This document shows, piece by piece, positions 1 to 11,009 of a stretch of 64,000 nt of DNA. The translations under genes were made by a program, and so were the position numbers. The DNA comes from Citrobacter europaeus (GTDB lineage: Bacteria; Pseudomonadota; Gammaproteobacteria; Enterobacterales; Enterobacteriaceae), in assembly GCA_020099315.1 (NCBI GenBank), contig CP083650.1, positions 434,001-498,000 on the forward strand. Direction: 5' to 3'. The notes under the pieces are model-generated. The model was given only the letters and a program-made list of their open reading frames with translations. It was not told where the DNA came from and searched no databases. Position 1 is the first letter of the stretch. The number at the start of each line of letters is the position of its first letter.

Positions 1-1
1 T

Positions 2-730
2 GGCGTACTGCCCTATGGCTGGCTGGAATGGCTGCAGCAGGCGACGCAGGATAAAAACAGCGCACCGCAGGATTTTATCTTTATGTTTCAACAGCGTTTT
101 ATTCAGCATCACTACCGAAGCCTGAGCCTGTATCGGCTGGCTACGCCCTACGCGCGCCAGGATAACGCGCCGGGGCAGTCGGTGATGCGGGCACTGTGTG
201 GTTTCAGGCTTGATGCCATGGAAAAGCATGAGTCTGCACAGGTGCAGAGCCTGCTGATGCAATGCGGCAGCCTGACGAATCGCAGGCGTTCTGTGGCTGG
301 ATTTGTGGCGCTGGTCGAGGCCGTACTGAACGTCACCGTGCATGTCGAAGAGTTTGTCGGCCGCTGGCAGCCTTTGCCGCAGGCATCCATAAGCCGGACG
401 GGATGTCGGCTGGGGCGCAACAGCGTCGCCGGGCGACGGATCTGGAATCAGCATGCGGCGCTGCGGGTGCACCTGCATGCTGAAAGCCCCACCCGGTGGC
501 GGGCGTTTTTATCCGATGGGCAAGCCTTTCTTCAGCTCAGCAAACTGGGGCAAATCTGGTTTGGCCCAGGGATAACGCTGCAACTGATGATGCGCGGGAC
601 GCTAAATCTTGACCACTGCCTGAGCCGCGATACGCCGCCGCGTTTGGGCTATACCGCTCAACTGGCAGGGCGTAAACCCGCCGTGTTTCACTGCCAACAG
701 CAACTTGAGGAGAACAACGCATGGACTTAA
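2..730 (+). CDS. tssG: TssG, type VI secretion baseplate subunit (5' end outside window)
   Basis: An open frame runs in from the left edge with no start and ends at 730. The visible ~242 residues resemble the C-terminal part of TssG (VasB/ImpH), a baseplate wedge protein that works with TssE, TssF and TssK. It contains the family-like stretch LYRLATPYAR, and the end overlaps the next gene by 10 bp in the usual tssG-tssH order. There is no catalytic motif to check. The identification rests on overall resemblance plus the ClpV gene directly downstream, so the family call is good but the full length cannot be judged. Confidence 0.85.
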   Translation, partial: GVLPYGWLEWLQQATQDKNSAPQDFIFMFQQRFIQHHYRSLSLYRLATPYARQDNAPGQSVMRALCGFRLDAMEKHESAQVQSLLMQCGSLTNRRRSVAGFVALVEAVLNVTVHVEEFVGRWQPLPQASISRTGCRLGRNSVAGRRIWNQHAALRVHLHAESPTRWRAFLSDGQAFLQLSKLGQIWFGPGITLQLMMRGTLNLDHCLSRDTPPRLGYTAQLAGRKPAVFHCQQQLEENNAWT

Positions 731-3222
731 AAGCGCTGGTACAACGACTGAATCCGGTTTGCTTTCGTGCGCTGGAGCAGGCCGCCGAACGCAGCCGGGC
801 GCAGGGACACTGGTTTGTTGAGCCGGAGCATCTGCTGCTGGCATTACTCGATGATGAACACTGTGATCTCGCGTATTGCCTGAGCGGCGCGGCGATTTCC
901 GTCGACACGCTGCGCGAAGAGATCCATAGCGCCCAGGCGCAGTTTAAATCCGGCTGCACGCGGATGCCGGTGTTTTCCGTGCAACTGGTGGAATTACTGG
1001 AAGGAGCGGTTTTGTTGGCGGCTTTCCAGCGTTTGTTGAAGGTCCGTTCAGCGTTGTTGCTGCAAGCCTTACTCACCCGAGAACGTCTGCGCGCCCAGTT
1101 GGCGCAGGGAATGCCGCTGCTGTTGCAGCTTCCGGCGGGGGTGATGGAAAGCCAGTGGCAGAGCTGGTGTCGTGGCTCTGTTGAAGAATTAAGCGATACG
1201 CATACGGGAGAACACCCGGAGCGTGAAGGCGGCGTGCTGGATCAATACACCCACGATCTGACCCGTGATGCGCGGGAAGGGCTGATCGATCCGATCATCG
1301 GGCGCGACGCGGAGATCCGCCAGTGTATCGACATCCTGCTGCGGCGCAGGCAAAACAACCCGATTCTGGTTGGCGCGCCGGGGGTGGGCAAAACCGCCGT
1401 CGCTGAAGGGCTGGCGCGACGCATTGCCGAAGGAAGTGTGCCGCCGCCGCTGCGCGATGTCGCTCTGCTGTCGCTGGATCTCGGCCTGTTGCAGGCGGGC
1501 GCGGGCGTGAAAGGTGAATTTGAACAGCGGCTGAAAGGGGTGATCGACGCGGTAAAAAAATCCCCGCAACCGATCATTTTATTTATCGACGAAGCCCACA
1601 CGCTGATTGGCGCGGGCGGCGCCGAGGGCGGCAGCGACGCCGCCAACCTGCTGAAACCGGCGCTGGCGCGTGGGGAACTGCGTACCATCGCCGCCACCAC
1701 CTGGCAGGAGTACAAAAAATATTTCGAAAAGGATCCGGCGCTGGACCGGCGTTTTCAGCGTATCCAGATCGAGGAACCGGACGAGAACAGCGCGGTGGTG
1801 ATGCTGCGGGCGGTGGCCGACAAGCTCGAGGCACACCACGGCGTGCAGATCCTCGATACCGCCATCCGCGAGGCGGTGCGTCTGTCGCAGCGCTACATCT
1901 CCGGGCGCCAACTGCCGGACAAAGCCATCAGCGTGCTCGACACCGCCTGCGCAAGAGTGGCGCTGGCGCAGCATGATGTGCCGCCCCAGCTTGAGGAGAT
2001 CCGTCAGCAGCAGGCGGCCATCGAAGAAGAGAGTGAACGCCTCAACCGCGAGCTGCTGGTCGGCGTCGATCATCACGACAGGCTGTGCGAGCTGGAGGCG
2101 CTGGCGGAGAAGTTACGCTTGCAGGCGAGAGAAGTGGAAGGGCGCTGGCAGGATGAGCGTCAGCGGGTCGGCGAACTACTGGCGACGCGCCAGCGGATGC
2201 TGGATCTCAGTGCGCGGCTGGACGATGACGAGGAACTGGAGCAAGAGCTGGTGGAGTGCGCGGCGCTGATTGGCAAACTGGAAACCGCCGCTGCCCAACT
2301 GCGCGACGAGGTGCCGCTAGTGCCGGATTGTGTCGATCCCGCCACGGTGGCGGCGGTGATTGGCGGCTGGACGGGCATTCCGCTTGGGCAGATGCTCACC
2401 GACGAAGCCCACGCCCTGCGTACGCTGGTTGAACGGATGAGTGCTCGGGTAATGGGTCAACAGGCAGCGCTGGAGACCATCGCCCAACGCCTGCGCGCCT
2501 ATCGCAGCGGCCTGACTGACCCGCAAAAGCCGGTCGGCGTGTTCCTGCTGGTGGGGCCAACCGGCGTGGGCAAAACCGAAACCGCGTATGCGCTGGCCGA
2601 CGCCCTGTACGGCGGTGAACGCAATCTGATCACTATTAATCTTTCTGAGTACCAGGAGGCGCACACCGTCAGCCAGTTGAAAGGCGCGCCGCCGGGCTAC
2701 GTGGGCTACGGCAGCGGTGGGGCGTTAACCGAAGCCGTGCGCCGCCGCCCCTATTCGGTGGTGCTGCTCGATGAAATCGAAAAGGCGCACCCGGACGTGC
2801 TGGAGGCGTTCTATAACGTCTTCGACAAAGGCGTAATGGAGGACGGCACCGGGTTGATTGTCGATTTCAAAAATACGGTGATGCTGGCGACCAGCAACGT
2901 CGGCGCGGAATTAATTCTCGACACGCCTGCGGGGGAATTAAACAGCGAGCGGTTCAACGAGGCGCTGCGCGAGGAACTATTAACCCATTTCCGCCCGGCG
3001 TTTTTAGCAAGGATGACCACGGTGGCGTATCGGGCGTTGGATGAAGAAATATTGAAGGGAATTGTGCTGGCTAAATTAGAGAAATTAGCGCAGCGATATT
3101 TAGTGGCGACGGGAGAAAAATTAAATATGGAGGATGGATTGGTCGAAAGAGTAATGGAGAAATGTAAGGGAGTGGGGGCGAGGGATGTTGAGAATCTGGT
3201 GGTTGGGGAAGTGATGGGATAA
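721..3222 (+). CDS. tssH: TssH/ClpV, AAA+ ATPase that disassembles the contracted T6SS sheath
   Basis: This is a Clp/Hsp100-type unfoldase that recycles the TssBC sheath after firing. It has an N-terminal double Clp-N-like region (to about residue 150), a first AAA+ module with Walker A GAPGVGKT at residues 218-225 and Walker B FIDEAHTL, a coiled middle domain, and a second AAA+ module with Walker A GPTGVGKT at 612-619 and LLDEIEKAHPD. The start overlaps tssG by 10 bp, implying translational coupling. At 833 residues it is slightly short for ClpV. The last residues (GARDVENLVVGEVMG) stop where relatives usually have another 15-25 residues, and the final ~60 bases are unusually rich in G and A. 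It is probably still functional, since both ATPase modules are intact. Confidence 0.95.
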   Translation: MDLKALVQRLNPVCFRALEQAAERSRAQGHWFVEPEHLLLALLDDEHCDLAYCLSGAAISVDTLREEIHSAQAQFKSGCTRMPVFSVQLVELLEGAVLLAAFQRLLKVRSALLLQALLTRERLRAQLAQGMPLLLQLPAGVMESQWQSWCRGSVEELSDTHTGEHPEREGGVLDQYTHDLTRDAREGLIDPIIGRDAEIRQCIDILLRRRQNNPILVGAPGVGKTAVAEGLARRIAEGSVPPPLRDVALLSLDLGLLQAGAGVKGEFEQRLKGVIDAVKKSPQPIILFIDEAHTLIGAGGAEGGSDAANLLKPALARGELRTIAATTWQEYKKYFEKDPALDRRFQRIQIEEPDENSAVVMLRAVADKLEAHHGVQILDTAIREAVRLSQRYISGRQLPDKAISVLDTACARVALAQHDVPPQLEEIRQQQAAIEEESERLNRELLVGVDHHDRLCELEALAEKLRLQAREVEGRWQDERQRVGELLATRQRMLDLSARLDDDEELEQELVECAALIGKLETAAAQLRDEVPLVPDCVDPATVAAVIGGWTGIPLGQMLTDEAHALRTLVERMSARVMGQQAALETIAQRLRAYRSGLTDPQKPVGVFLLVGPTGVGKTETAYALADALYGGERNLITINLSEYQEAHTVSQLKGAPPGYVGYGSGGALTEAVRRRPYSVVLLDEIEKAHPDVLEAFYNVFDKGVMEDGTGLIVDFKNTVMLATSNVGAELILDTPAGELNSERFNEALREELLTHFRPAFLARMTTVAYRALDEEILKGIVLAKLEKLAQRYLVATGEKLNMEDGLVERVMEKCKGVGARDVENLVVGEVMG

Positions 3223-3238
3223 TTATTGAGGAATTAAT

Positions 3239-3514
3239 ATGCCACATAATGGAAGATGCATAGAAATATCTTGTAGCTTTGTTCACCCTTCAAGACAAGT
3301 AACAAGAACATATAATACATCTCGATACATATATTCGTATGAACAAGATGATCAGTTTACATTCATAAGAATTTTACGGCATGCAAAAAGAAAATATGCA
3401 TCTGAAAATATGATTAGGCATATGTGGATTGGCGCAATTAATACAAATCAGAGAATGCGATTCCATATTCATGCAGATACAGAACTATCAGAACAACATG
3501 AAATTGTTCCCTAA
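3239..3514 (+). CDS. Small hypothetical protein between tssH and vgrG
   Basis: A 91-residue frame begins 16 bp after the tssH stop, with a GAGG Shine-Dalgarno nine bases upstream of the ATG. It is AT-rich compared with the GC-rich T6SS genes on both sides, and is rich in Arg, His and Tyr. I see no signal peptide, membrane segment or known motif, and I do not recognise the family. Its position inside a T6SS cluster suggests an accessory or recently inserted gene. It could also be the remnant of a larger gene, because the region ends in a REP cluster. Confidence 0.5.
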   Translation: MPHNGRCIEISCSFVHPSRQVTRTYNTSRYIYSYEQDDQFTFIRILRHAKRKYASENMIRHMWIGAINTNQRMRFHIHADTELSEQHEIVP

Positions 3515-3554
3515 TCAATTGATGTGTTGTTATTTTCAAATTGAATGCAGAACT

Positions 3555-3633
3555 GCCGGATGGCGGCTTTGCCTTATCCGGCCTACAAAGACTGCACATT
3601 CTGTAGGCCCGGTAAGCGTAGCGCCACCGGGCA
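3555..3633. repeat. REP/BIME palindromic repeat cluster
   Basis: Two facing REP units (GCCGGATGGCGGC...ATCCGGCCTAC and GTAGGCCCGGTAAGCG...CACCGGGC) occupy the non-coding stretch before vgrG. They are typical of enterobacterial intergenic REP elements and can form stable stem-loops that stabilise mRNA ends or terminate transcription. Confidence 0.85.
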
Positions 3634-3666
3634 TAACGTACTCGACAAATATAAAAGGAATTTCAT

Positions 3667-5631
3667 ATGTCAGATTCCACCATCATCAAGCTTACCTCCC
3701 CAACATTAACCGATCTGGTCGCCGCCACCGCGCAGACCGAATCCCAGCTTAACGGCCTGATCACCGCCACCGTCGCGGGAACCACCTCTGCGCCGTTAAC
3801 GCTGGATGCCGCGCTGGCGACCCATCTGACCGCCACCATCAACGACGCCGATTACGACGGTCTGATTGCCGAGGCGCACCAGCTTCCGGCGACCAGCAAC
3901 GCCGATCGCTACCAGTTTGTGCTGCGCCCATGGCTATGGTGGCTGACGCTCGCCAGCAATAACCGCGTGTTTCAGAACCTCAGTGTGCAGGAGATCGTCG
4001 AAAAGGTGTTTAAAGACGCCGGGTTTACCGACTACAAATTCCAGCTGGAAACCAAACCGGCGAAGCGTGAATACTGCCTGCAATACAACGAAAGCGATTT
4101 TAATTTTGTCTCGCGGCTGCTAGAGCAGGAGGGAATTTTCTGGTTCTTTACCCACGCAGCAGGCAAGCACACGCTGGTGCTGGCGGATGATAACAGCGCC
4201 TTCCCGCCGATTACTGGTGATAAAAAGGTCAAGTATCAGGCCGCAGCAAGCGGCGCGCGGGAAACCGGCATGATTCGTTCGGCGCAGCTAAGTTTGCAGG
4301 CCACTGCGCAGGGGTTCCAGAGCAGCGACTATAACTACGAACAGCCAAAAGCCACGCTGTTTGTCCAGGCCGGGGAGAAGAAGGGCGGGATGCAGTATCA
4401 GCATCCGGGGCGTTTTAGCGTTAAAGCCGAAGGCGACGCGCTGGCGGCGTGGAAGGTTAATGCCCTGAAGGCGCAGGCCAAACAGCTGGTCGGTGAAAGC
4501 GACCGCGCGGCGCTGATGGCCGGTCACTGGTTCACCTTAACCGAGCACGACGACAAGGCGCTAAACATCGACTGGCTAATCACCGCCGTCAGCCACGAGT
4601 ACGACGGCGAGCGCTATCGCAACCGCTTTACCGCCATTCCGAAAGCGACGCTATACCGCCCGCAGAGCAACACGCCAGTACCGTTTATGCATACCCAGAC
4701 GGCGACGGTGGTTGGCAAGTCGGGAGAAGAGATCTGGACCGACAAGCTCGGGCGAGTAAAGGTGCAGTTCCCGTGGGACAGAGAGGGTAAAAACGACGAA
4801 ACCAGCTCCTGCTGGCTGCGGGTCGCCACCGCCTGGAGCGGCAACGGCTTTGGCGCGCAGTTTATCCCGCGCGTCGGTCAGGAAGTGGTGGTGAGCTTTA
4901 TCGACGGCGACCCGGATAAGCCGCTGATTACCGGCTGCGTGTACAACGGCGCGAATGCTCTGCCGTATGCCCTTCCGGCAAATCAGACTCAGTCCGGGAT
5001 TAAAACCAAAAGTGAAAAAGGTTTTAACGAACTGCGCTTCGACGACAAAAAAGACGCCGAACTGCTGGCGATGCAGGCGCAGAAAGACTTCCAGCTCACC
5101 GTGCTCAACGACAGCAAAACGACTATCAGCCATGACGACATTCAGAGCGTCAAAAACGATCGCACGCGCACCGTTGAAGAGGGCAACGAAGCGGTCACCC
5201 TGAAAAAAGGCAATCGCACGGTGAAAATCGAAAAAGGCAGCGACACGCTGGAGGTCAAAGAGAAACGCAGTGTGACGGTGAAAGGCGATCAGGAACACGC
5301 CATCGACGGCAACCAGACGCATAAGGTAAAGGGCAACTACACGCTGAACGTCGACGGCAACCTGACGATTAAGGTCAGCGGTACGCTAACCCTGGAGAGC
5401 GGCAAAACGTTGGACATCAAGAGCGGGGCGGGTCTTAACGCCAGCGCATCGGGCAGTATGAAGCTGGATGCCACCAACATCGCCAGTGAAGCGAAAGCCT
5501 CGCTGACGCAAAAAGCCGCAACCATCAGCCACGAAGCGAAAGCCACGCTCACCAGCAAAGCCAGCGCCACTCAGACCGTGGATGGCGGCGGGATGCTGAT
5601 GATTAAGGGCGGGATGGTGAAGATTAACTGA
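3667..5631 (+). CDS. vgrG: VgrG/TssI, type VI secretion spike protein
   Basis: VgrG trimers cap the Hcp tube and form the puncturing tip. The conserved gp27-like region appears from about residue 80 (RYQFVLRPWLWWLTLASNNRVFQN, split here as RYQFVLRPWLWW and RVFQN). It is followed by the gp5 OB-fold signature (DKLGRVKVQFPWDREG; SCWLRVATAWSGNGFGAQFIPRVGQEV in pieces; GDPDKPLITG), then a C-terminal needle built of short repeats such as KGNRTVKIEKG and GNYTLNVDGN. AAGGA lies nine bases before the ATG. The first ~60 residues (MSDSTIIKLTSPTLTDLVAA) do not look like the normal VgrG N-terminus. The protein ends with the needle, so there is no obvious fused effector domain. Confidence 0.95.
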   Translation: MSDSTIIKLTSPTLTDLVAATAQTESQLNGLITATVAGTTSAPLTLDAALATHLTATINDADYDGLIAEAHQLPATSNADRYQFVLRPWLWWLTLASNNRVFQNLSVQEIVEKVFKDAGFTDYKFQLETKPAKREYCLQYNESDFNFVSRLLEQEGIFWFFTHAAGKHTLVLADDNSAFPPITGDKKVKYQAAASGARETGMIRSAQLSLQATAQGFQSSDYNYEQPKATLFVQAGEKKGGMQYQHPGRFSVKAEGDALAAWKVNALKAQAKQLVGESDRAALMAGHWFTLTEHDDKALNIDWLITAVSHEYDGERYRNRFTAIPKATLYRPQSNTPVPFMHTQTATVVGKSGEEIWTDKLGRVKVQFPWDREGKNDETSSCWLRVATAWSGNGFGAQFIPRVGQEVVVSFIDGDPDKPLITGCVYNGANALPYALPANQTQSGIKTKSEKGFNELRFDDKKDAELLAMQAQKDFQLTVLNDSKTTISHDDIQSVKNDRTRTVEEGNEAVTLKKGNRTVKIEKGSDTLEVKEKRSVTVKGDQEHAIDGNQTHKVKGNYTLNVDGNLTIKVSGTLTLESGKTLDIKSGAGLNASASGSMKLDATNIASEAKASLTQKAATISHEAKATLTSKASATQTVDGGGMLMIKGGMVKIN

Positions 5632-6152
5632 TGAGCGATACGCTGGAGTATCGGCAGGACAGCACCTTGCTACGAGCGAATTTCGCAAACGACCAGCTTA
5701 ACGGTGAAACGCGAATTGAAGAAAACGGACGCCTGCTGGCGGTTCTGCGTTACCAGCAGGGGATGCTGAACGGGATGATGGAGCGCTGGCATCCTAACGG
5801 CCAGCTTGCCATGCAGCAGGCGTATCGTGAGGGCAAGCCGGACGGTATTGCCCGCTACTTCACTGAAGACGGAGGATTGCTGCGAGAAGAGCAGTGGCTT
5901 AACGGTCAACTGCACGGCGAATGCCGCAGCTTTTATCCTTTCGGGCAGTTGCAGCTACGTGAACAGTGGCAGCAAGGGCTGCGCCACGCTCTCAGCGAAC
6001 AGTTTTACCCGGACGGCACGCTTGCCCAGCGTTTATCTTATGAAAAGGGGATAATGAAAGGTGAGGCGCAACGCTGGTTGCCGGATGGGCGCGCCATTGA
6101 TGCCACGGGAAAAGCACAGTCGCGAATGAGCAAATGGACGGAGAGGCTGTGA
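5631..6152 (+). CDS. YwqK/MORN-like repeat protein encoded next to vgrG
   Basis: A 173-residue soluble protein made of about six tandem repeats of the YwqK/MORN type, with periodic units such as NGMMERWHPNGQLAMQQAYREGKPDG and LHGECRSFYPFGQL (quoted in parts: NGMMERWHPNG, HGECRSFYPFG). The start overlaps the vgrG stop (TGATG), so the two are almost certainly co-translated. Repeat proteins of this type are often annotated as 'YwqK family antitoxin', and several sit beside T6SS effectors, but the repeats alone show only a binding scaffold. It could be an adaptor, an immunity protein or a chaperone for cargo of this VgrG. Nothing in the sequence decides between these. Confidence 0.85.
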   Translation: MSDTLEYRQDSTLLRANFANDQLNGETRIEENGRLLAVLRYQQGMLNGMMERWHPNGQLAMQQAYREGKPDGIARYFTEDGGLLREEQWLNGQLHGECRSFYPFGQLQLREQWQQGLRHALSEQFYPDGTLAQRLSYEKGIMKGEAQRWLPDGRAIDATGKAQSRMSKWTERL

Positions 6153-6174
6153 AAAAGCCTCTCCAGATCGCGTG

Positions 6175-6639
6175 TTAACGCAAATGATGTACCACCTGGT
6201 TGCTGCTGCCGCGCCAGATCAGCGCCGGGTCTTTCAGATCCTGCACAAATTTGCCGTCGACCAGCACGTTGATGAGATCCACCACCTGCATTTGCGCAGC
6301 GTTGAGTTCCTCAAGCTTGTAGCCGGTCCACACCCAGATATCTTTTCCCGGACACTCAGCGCGAATACGCTGTACCAGTTGCAGAATATCCGGCACGTTT
6401 TGCGGATGCAGCGGATCGCCGCCGGACAGCGAAATCCCCTGACGGTGAATGCGCGTGTCGTTCAGATCGGCAATGATCTTATCTTCCATCTCTTTGGTAA
6501 ACGGTTCGCCGGAATTGAGCCGCCAGGTGCTTTTGTTATAGCAACCGGGGCATTCGTGCACGCACCCGGAGACAAACAGGGTGCAGCGGGTTCCGGGGCC
6601 ATTGACGATATCGACGGGGTAATATTGGTGGTATTGCAT
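6175..6639 (-). CDS. nrdG: NrdG, radical-SAM activase of anaerobic ribonucleotide reductase
   Basis: This 154-residue protein generates the glycyl radical on NrdD from S-adenosylmethionine and an iron-sulphur cluster. The radical-SAM CX3CX2C motif is visible as CVHECPGC near residue 26, followed by the SGGDPL SAM-binding segment. Length and sequence match E. coli NrdG closely. It lies downstream of nrdD on the same strand, separated by a REP cluster, so it is probably expressed in the same anaerobic operon. Confidence 0.98.
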   Translation of the reverse strand: MQYHQYYPVDIVNGPGTRCTLFVSGCVHECPGCYNKSTWRLNSGEPFTKEMEDKIIADLNDTRIHRQGISLSGGDPLHPQNVPDILQLVQRIRAECPGKDIWVWTGYKLEELNAAQMQVVDLINVLVDGKFVQDLKDPALIWRGSSNQVVHHLR

Positions 6640-6659
6640 AGAGGATGTCCAGAAAGCAT

Positions 6660-6743
6660 GTAGGCCGGATAAGGTGCTTGCACCGCATCCGGCAACATTG
6701 TGATGCCTGATGGCGACGCTATTGCGTCTTATCAGGCCTACGG
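6660..6743. repeat. REP/BIME pair between nrdD and nrdG
   Basis: Two facing palindromic units (TAGGCCGGATAAGGTGC...GCATCCGGCA and GCCTGATGGCGACGC...ATCAGGCCTACGG) fill the nrdD-nrdG gap. Such elements within an operon usually alter the relative mRNA stability of the flanking genes. Confidence 0.85.
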
Positions 6744-6759
6744 CCTTTGCAAACGGAAA

Positions 6760-8898
<2,139 letters not shown>

Positions 8899-9103
8899 GA
8901 TCACTCCATATTTATAAGAACAGGTTATCCACAGAGGTTGGGGAAGCGGCCATGGCTTTATTCATCTCTATTGCCAATGACTTCCCGCAATCCTGACCCA
9001 CTTTATCCACAATTCCACCGTCAAGCGGTGCACTGTAGTTGTAGCAATTGTAGTCGATTAATACAACATATTGGGTCGGCGTGCATTTTAAGTTCTATAT
9101 GTA

Positions 9104-9117
9104 GTGATTTGCATCAA
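9104..9117 (-). promoter_or_regulatory. FNR-like box upstream of nrdD
   Basis: GTGATTTGCATCAA matches the FNR consensus TTGATNNNNATCAA at nine of ten defined positions. Its centre is 31 bp (three helical turns) from the second candidate, a spacing suited to tandem FNR activation of nrdDG. Confidence 0.7.
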
Positions 9118-9134
9118 GGATGTTTACGATTTTT

Positions 9135-9148
9135 TTGATGTAGCGCAA
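9135..9148 (-). promoter_or_regulatory. Second, weaker FNR-like box upstream of nrdD
   Basis: TTGATGTAGCGCAA keeps the TTGAT half and a degenerate second half. Taken with the stronger box 31 bp away it fits the known anaerobic activation of nrdDG. Alone it would be weak evidence. The rest of 8899-9264 holds no gene. Confidence 0.5.
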
Positions 9149-9264
9149 AGTAAAAATCGGAGCGTACAGATGACGGGCAGTACAGCCGATTGTAAATTGT
9201 AGGTAGAAAATTCTGATTATTTATTCAGCAAAAACAGAAGGGTAAGCTAAGCGCATGTAACAAA

Positions 9265-9290
9265 GCCCGGCAGCGCTATGCGTACCGGGC
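9265..9290 (-). terminator. Hairpin downstream of treC
   Basis: GCCCGG and CCGGGC form a stem just past the treC stop. In the treC direction it is followed by a short TTTG tract. It is a plausible but modest terminator, and may instead be a single REP-like unit. Confidence 0.5.
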
Positions 9291-9307
9291 CAGAACATAA
9301 TTGCAAG

Positions 9308-10960
9308 CTATTTTTGCACCCACCAGACGGCTTCAAAAGGACGTAGCGTCATGTCTGCAGGTTGGCTGGCGACTTCGGCATAGTTGTGCATTAGCACCTG
9401 CCAGTTTCCGTCGGTTTGGGTCGGCTGCCAGTTCTGGACGGTATCGCTCAAATTAGCAATCACCAGCAGCCGTTGCCCTTGCCACTCTCGTTGATAGCAC
9501 CACAGATGCGGGCTGTCCGGCAGCAGATCCTGGTAGTCGCCCCAGGTGATAACTGGCTCCGCTTTGCGTAAGGCGATCAGCTTCTGATAGGTATAGAACA
9601 CCGAGTCGGTATCACTCAGCGCTGCCGCTACGTTGATATCCGCCGCGTTGTCACACAGATCGATCCACGGCTGACCCGCGGTGAAGCCCGCGTGTTTGCT
9701 GGCATCCCATTGCATCGGCGTGCGGCTGTTATCGCGGGATTTGCTGGCGAGGATCGCCAGCAGCTCTTGCGCATCGCGTCCCTGGCCGTTCAGGGTGGCA
9801 AACATGTTATGGCTTTCCACATCGCGATAATCGGTAATCTGGCGGAAATGCGGGTTGGTCATGCCAATCTCTTCCCCCTGGTAGATGTAGGGGGTGCCCT
9901 GCATGCCATGCAGCACCATCGCCAGCATTTTGGCGGCCGGAACGCGGTATTTCCCTTCATCGCCAAAACGCGACACGATGCGCGGCTGATCGTGGTTACA
10001 CCAGAACAGCGCATTCCAGGCCTGATTGTGCATGCCCTGCTGCCAGTGGCGGAACAGGGTTTTGAGCGCCACATAGTCGGGTTTTGCTAACGACCACTTT
10101 TCGCCGTTAGGGTAATCCACTTTCAGGTGGTGGAAGTTAAAGGTCATCGACAGTTCGCTGCCATCGAGTGCGGCATACTGCTGGCAGTTTTCCAGCGTGG
10201 TGGACGACATTTCCCCGACCGTCATCAGGTTGCGGGGTGTGAAGACGTCGCGGTTCATCTCGCGTAAAAACGCATGCGCGCGCGGACCATCGGTATAAAA
10301 ACGCCGTCCATCGCCGTCAGGATCGTCCGGGAAGTCCTGATCTTTGGAGATAAGATTGACCACGTCGAGACGCAGCCCGTCCACGCCGCGATCGGCCCAG
10401 AACTCGCAGACTTTCTTAAGCTCGGCACGGACTACCGGGTTCTCCCAGTTAAGGTCGGCCTGCTCCGGAGCAAAGAGGTGCAGATAGTACTGCTCGCTTT
10501 CGGCGTGCCAACCCCAGGCGTTGCCGCCAAATTTGGAACGCCAGTTATTCGGCGGGCTGTCTGGCGTGCCGTCGCGCCAGAGATAAAACTGACGATACGG
10601 GCTGTCTTTATCCAGCGCTTCACGAAACCAGGCGTGCTGAGTTGAGGTGTGGTTAAACACCATATCGAGAATAATACGGATACCGCGCGCTTTTGCCTGC
10701 GCTACCAGTTCGTCAAAGTCTGCAAGCGTACCGTAGGACGGATCGACAGACATGTAATCTGCGACGTCGTAGCCGTTATCAACCTGCGGCGAAATATAGA
10801 ACGGCGTCAGCCAGATGGCATCGACCCCCAGCTTTTGTAGATAGTCGAGACGCTGCGTTACGCCGCGTAAATCGCCGGTGCCGCTGCCGGTGGTGTCCTG
10901 AAAACTCTTGGGGTAAACCTGATAGATAACGCCGTTTTGCCACCAGTGGGGAATATTCAT
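9308..10960 (-). CDS. treC: TreC, trehalose-6-phosphate hydrolase
   Basis: Cytoplasmic GH13 alpha-glucosidase that splits trehalose-6-phosphate, delivered by TreB, into glucose and glucose-6-phosphate. GH13 regions are visible: DMVFNHTS, GLRLDVVNLI (nucleophile Asp), and the FWCNHDQPRI segment with its conserved His-Asp. At 550 residues it is one residue shorter than E. coli TreC. The frame is open further upstream, but I chose the ATG at 10960 because AGGA lies seven bases before it and the product then begins MNIPHWWQNGVIYQVYPKSF-like, as in the family. It lies 49 bp after treB. Confidence 0.97.
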   Translation of the reverse strand: MNIPHWWQNGVIYQVYPKSFQDTTGSGTGDLRGVTQRLDYLQKLGVDAIWLTPFYISPQVDNGYDVADYMSVDPSYGTLADFDELVAQAKARGIRIILDMVFNHTSTQHAWFREALDKDSPYRQFYLWRDGTPDSPPNNWRSKFGGNAWGWHAESEQYYLHLFAPEQADLNWENPVVRAELKKVCEFWADRGVDGLRLDVVNLISKDQDFPDDPDGDGRRFYTDGPRAHAFLREMNRDVFTPRNLMTVGEMSSTTLENCQQYAALDGSELSMTFNFHHLKVDYPNGEKWSLAKPDYVALKTLFRHWQQGMHNQAWNALFWCNHDQPRIVSRFGDEGKYRVPAAKMLAMVLHGMQGTPYIYQGEEIGMTNPHFRQITDYRDVESHNMFATLNGQGRDAQELLAILASKSRDNSRTPMQWDASKHAGFTAGQPWIDLCDNAADINVAAALSDTDSVFYTYQKLIALRKAEPVITWGDYQDLLPDSPHLWCYQREWQGQRLLVIANLSDTVQNWQPTQTDGNWQVLMHNYAEVASQPADMTLRPFEAVWWVQK

Positions 10961-11009
10961 GGTTGTTTCCTGGAAATACGTTGGGGCGCAACTGCGCCCC
11001 GAAGAAAAG

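Noticed and set aside
9085..9108. NrdR-box-like sequence TTCTATATGTAGTG upstream of nrdD
   Set aside because: Resembles half of an NrdR box, but the palindrome is poor and no paired box was found at the proper spacing.
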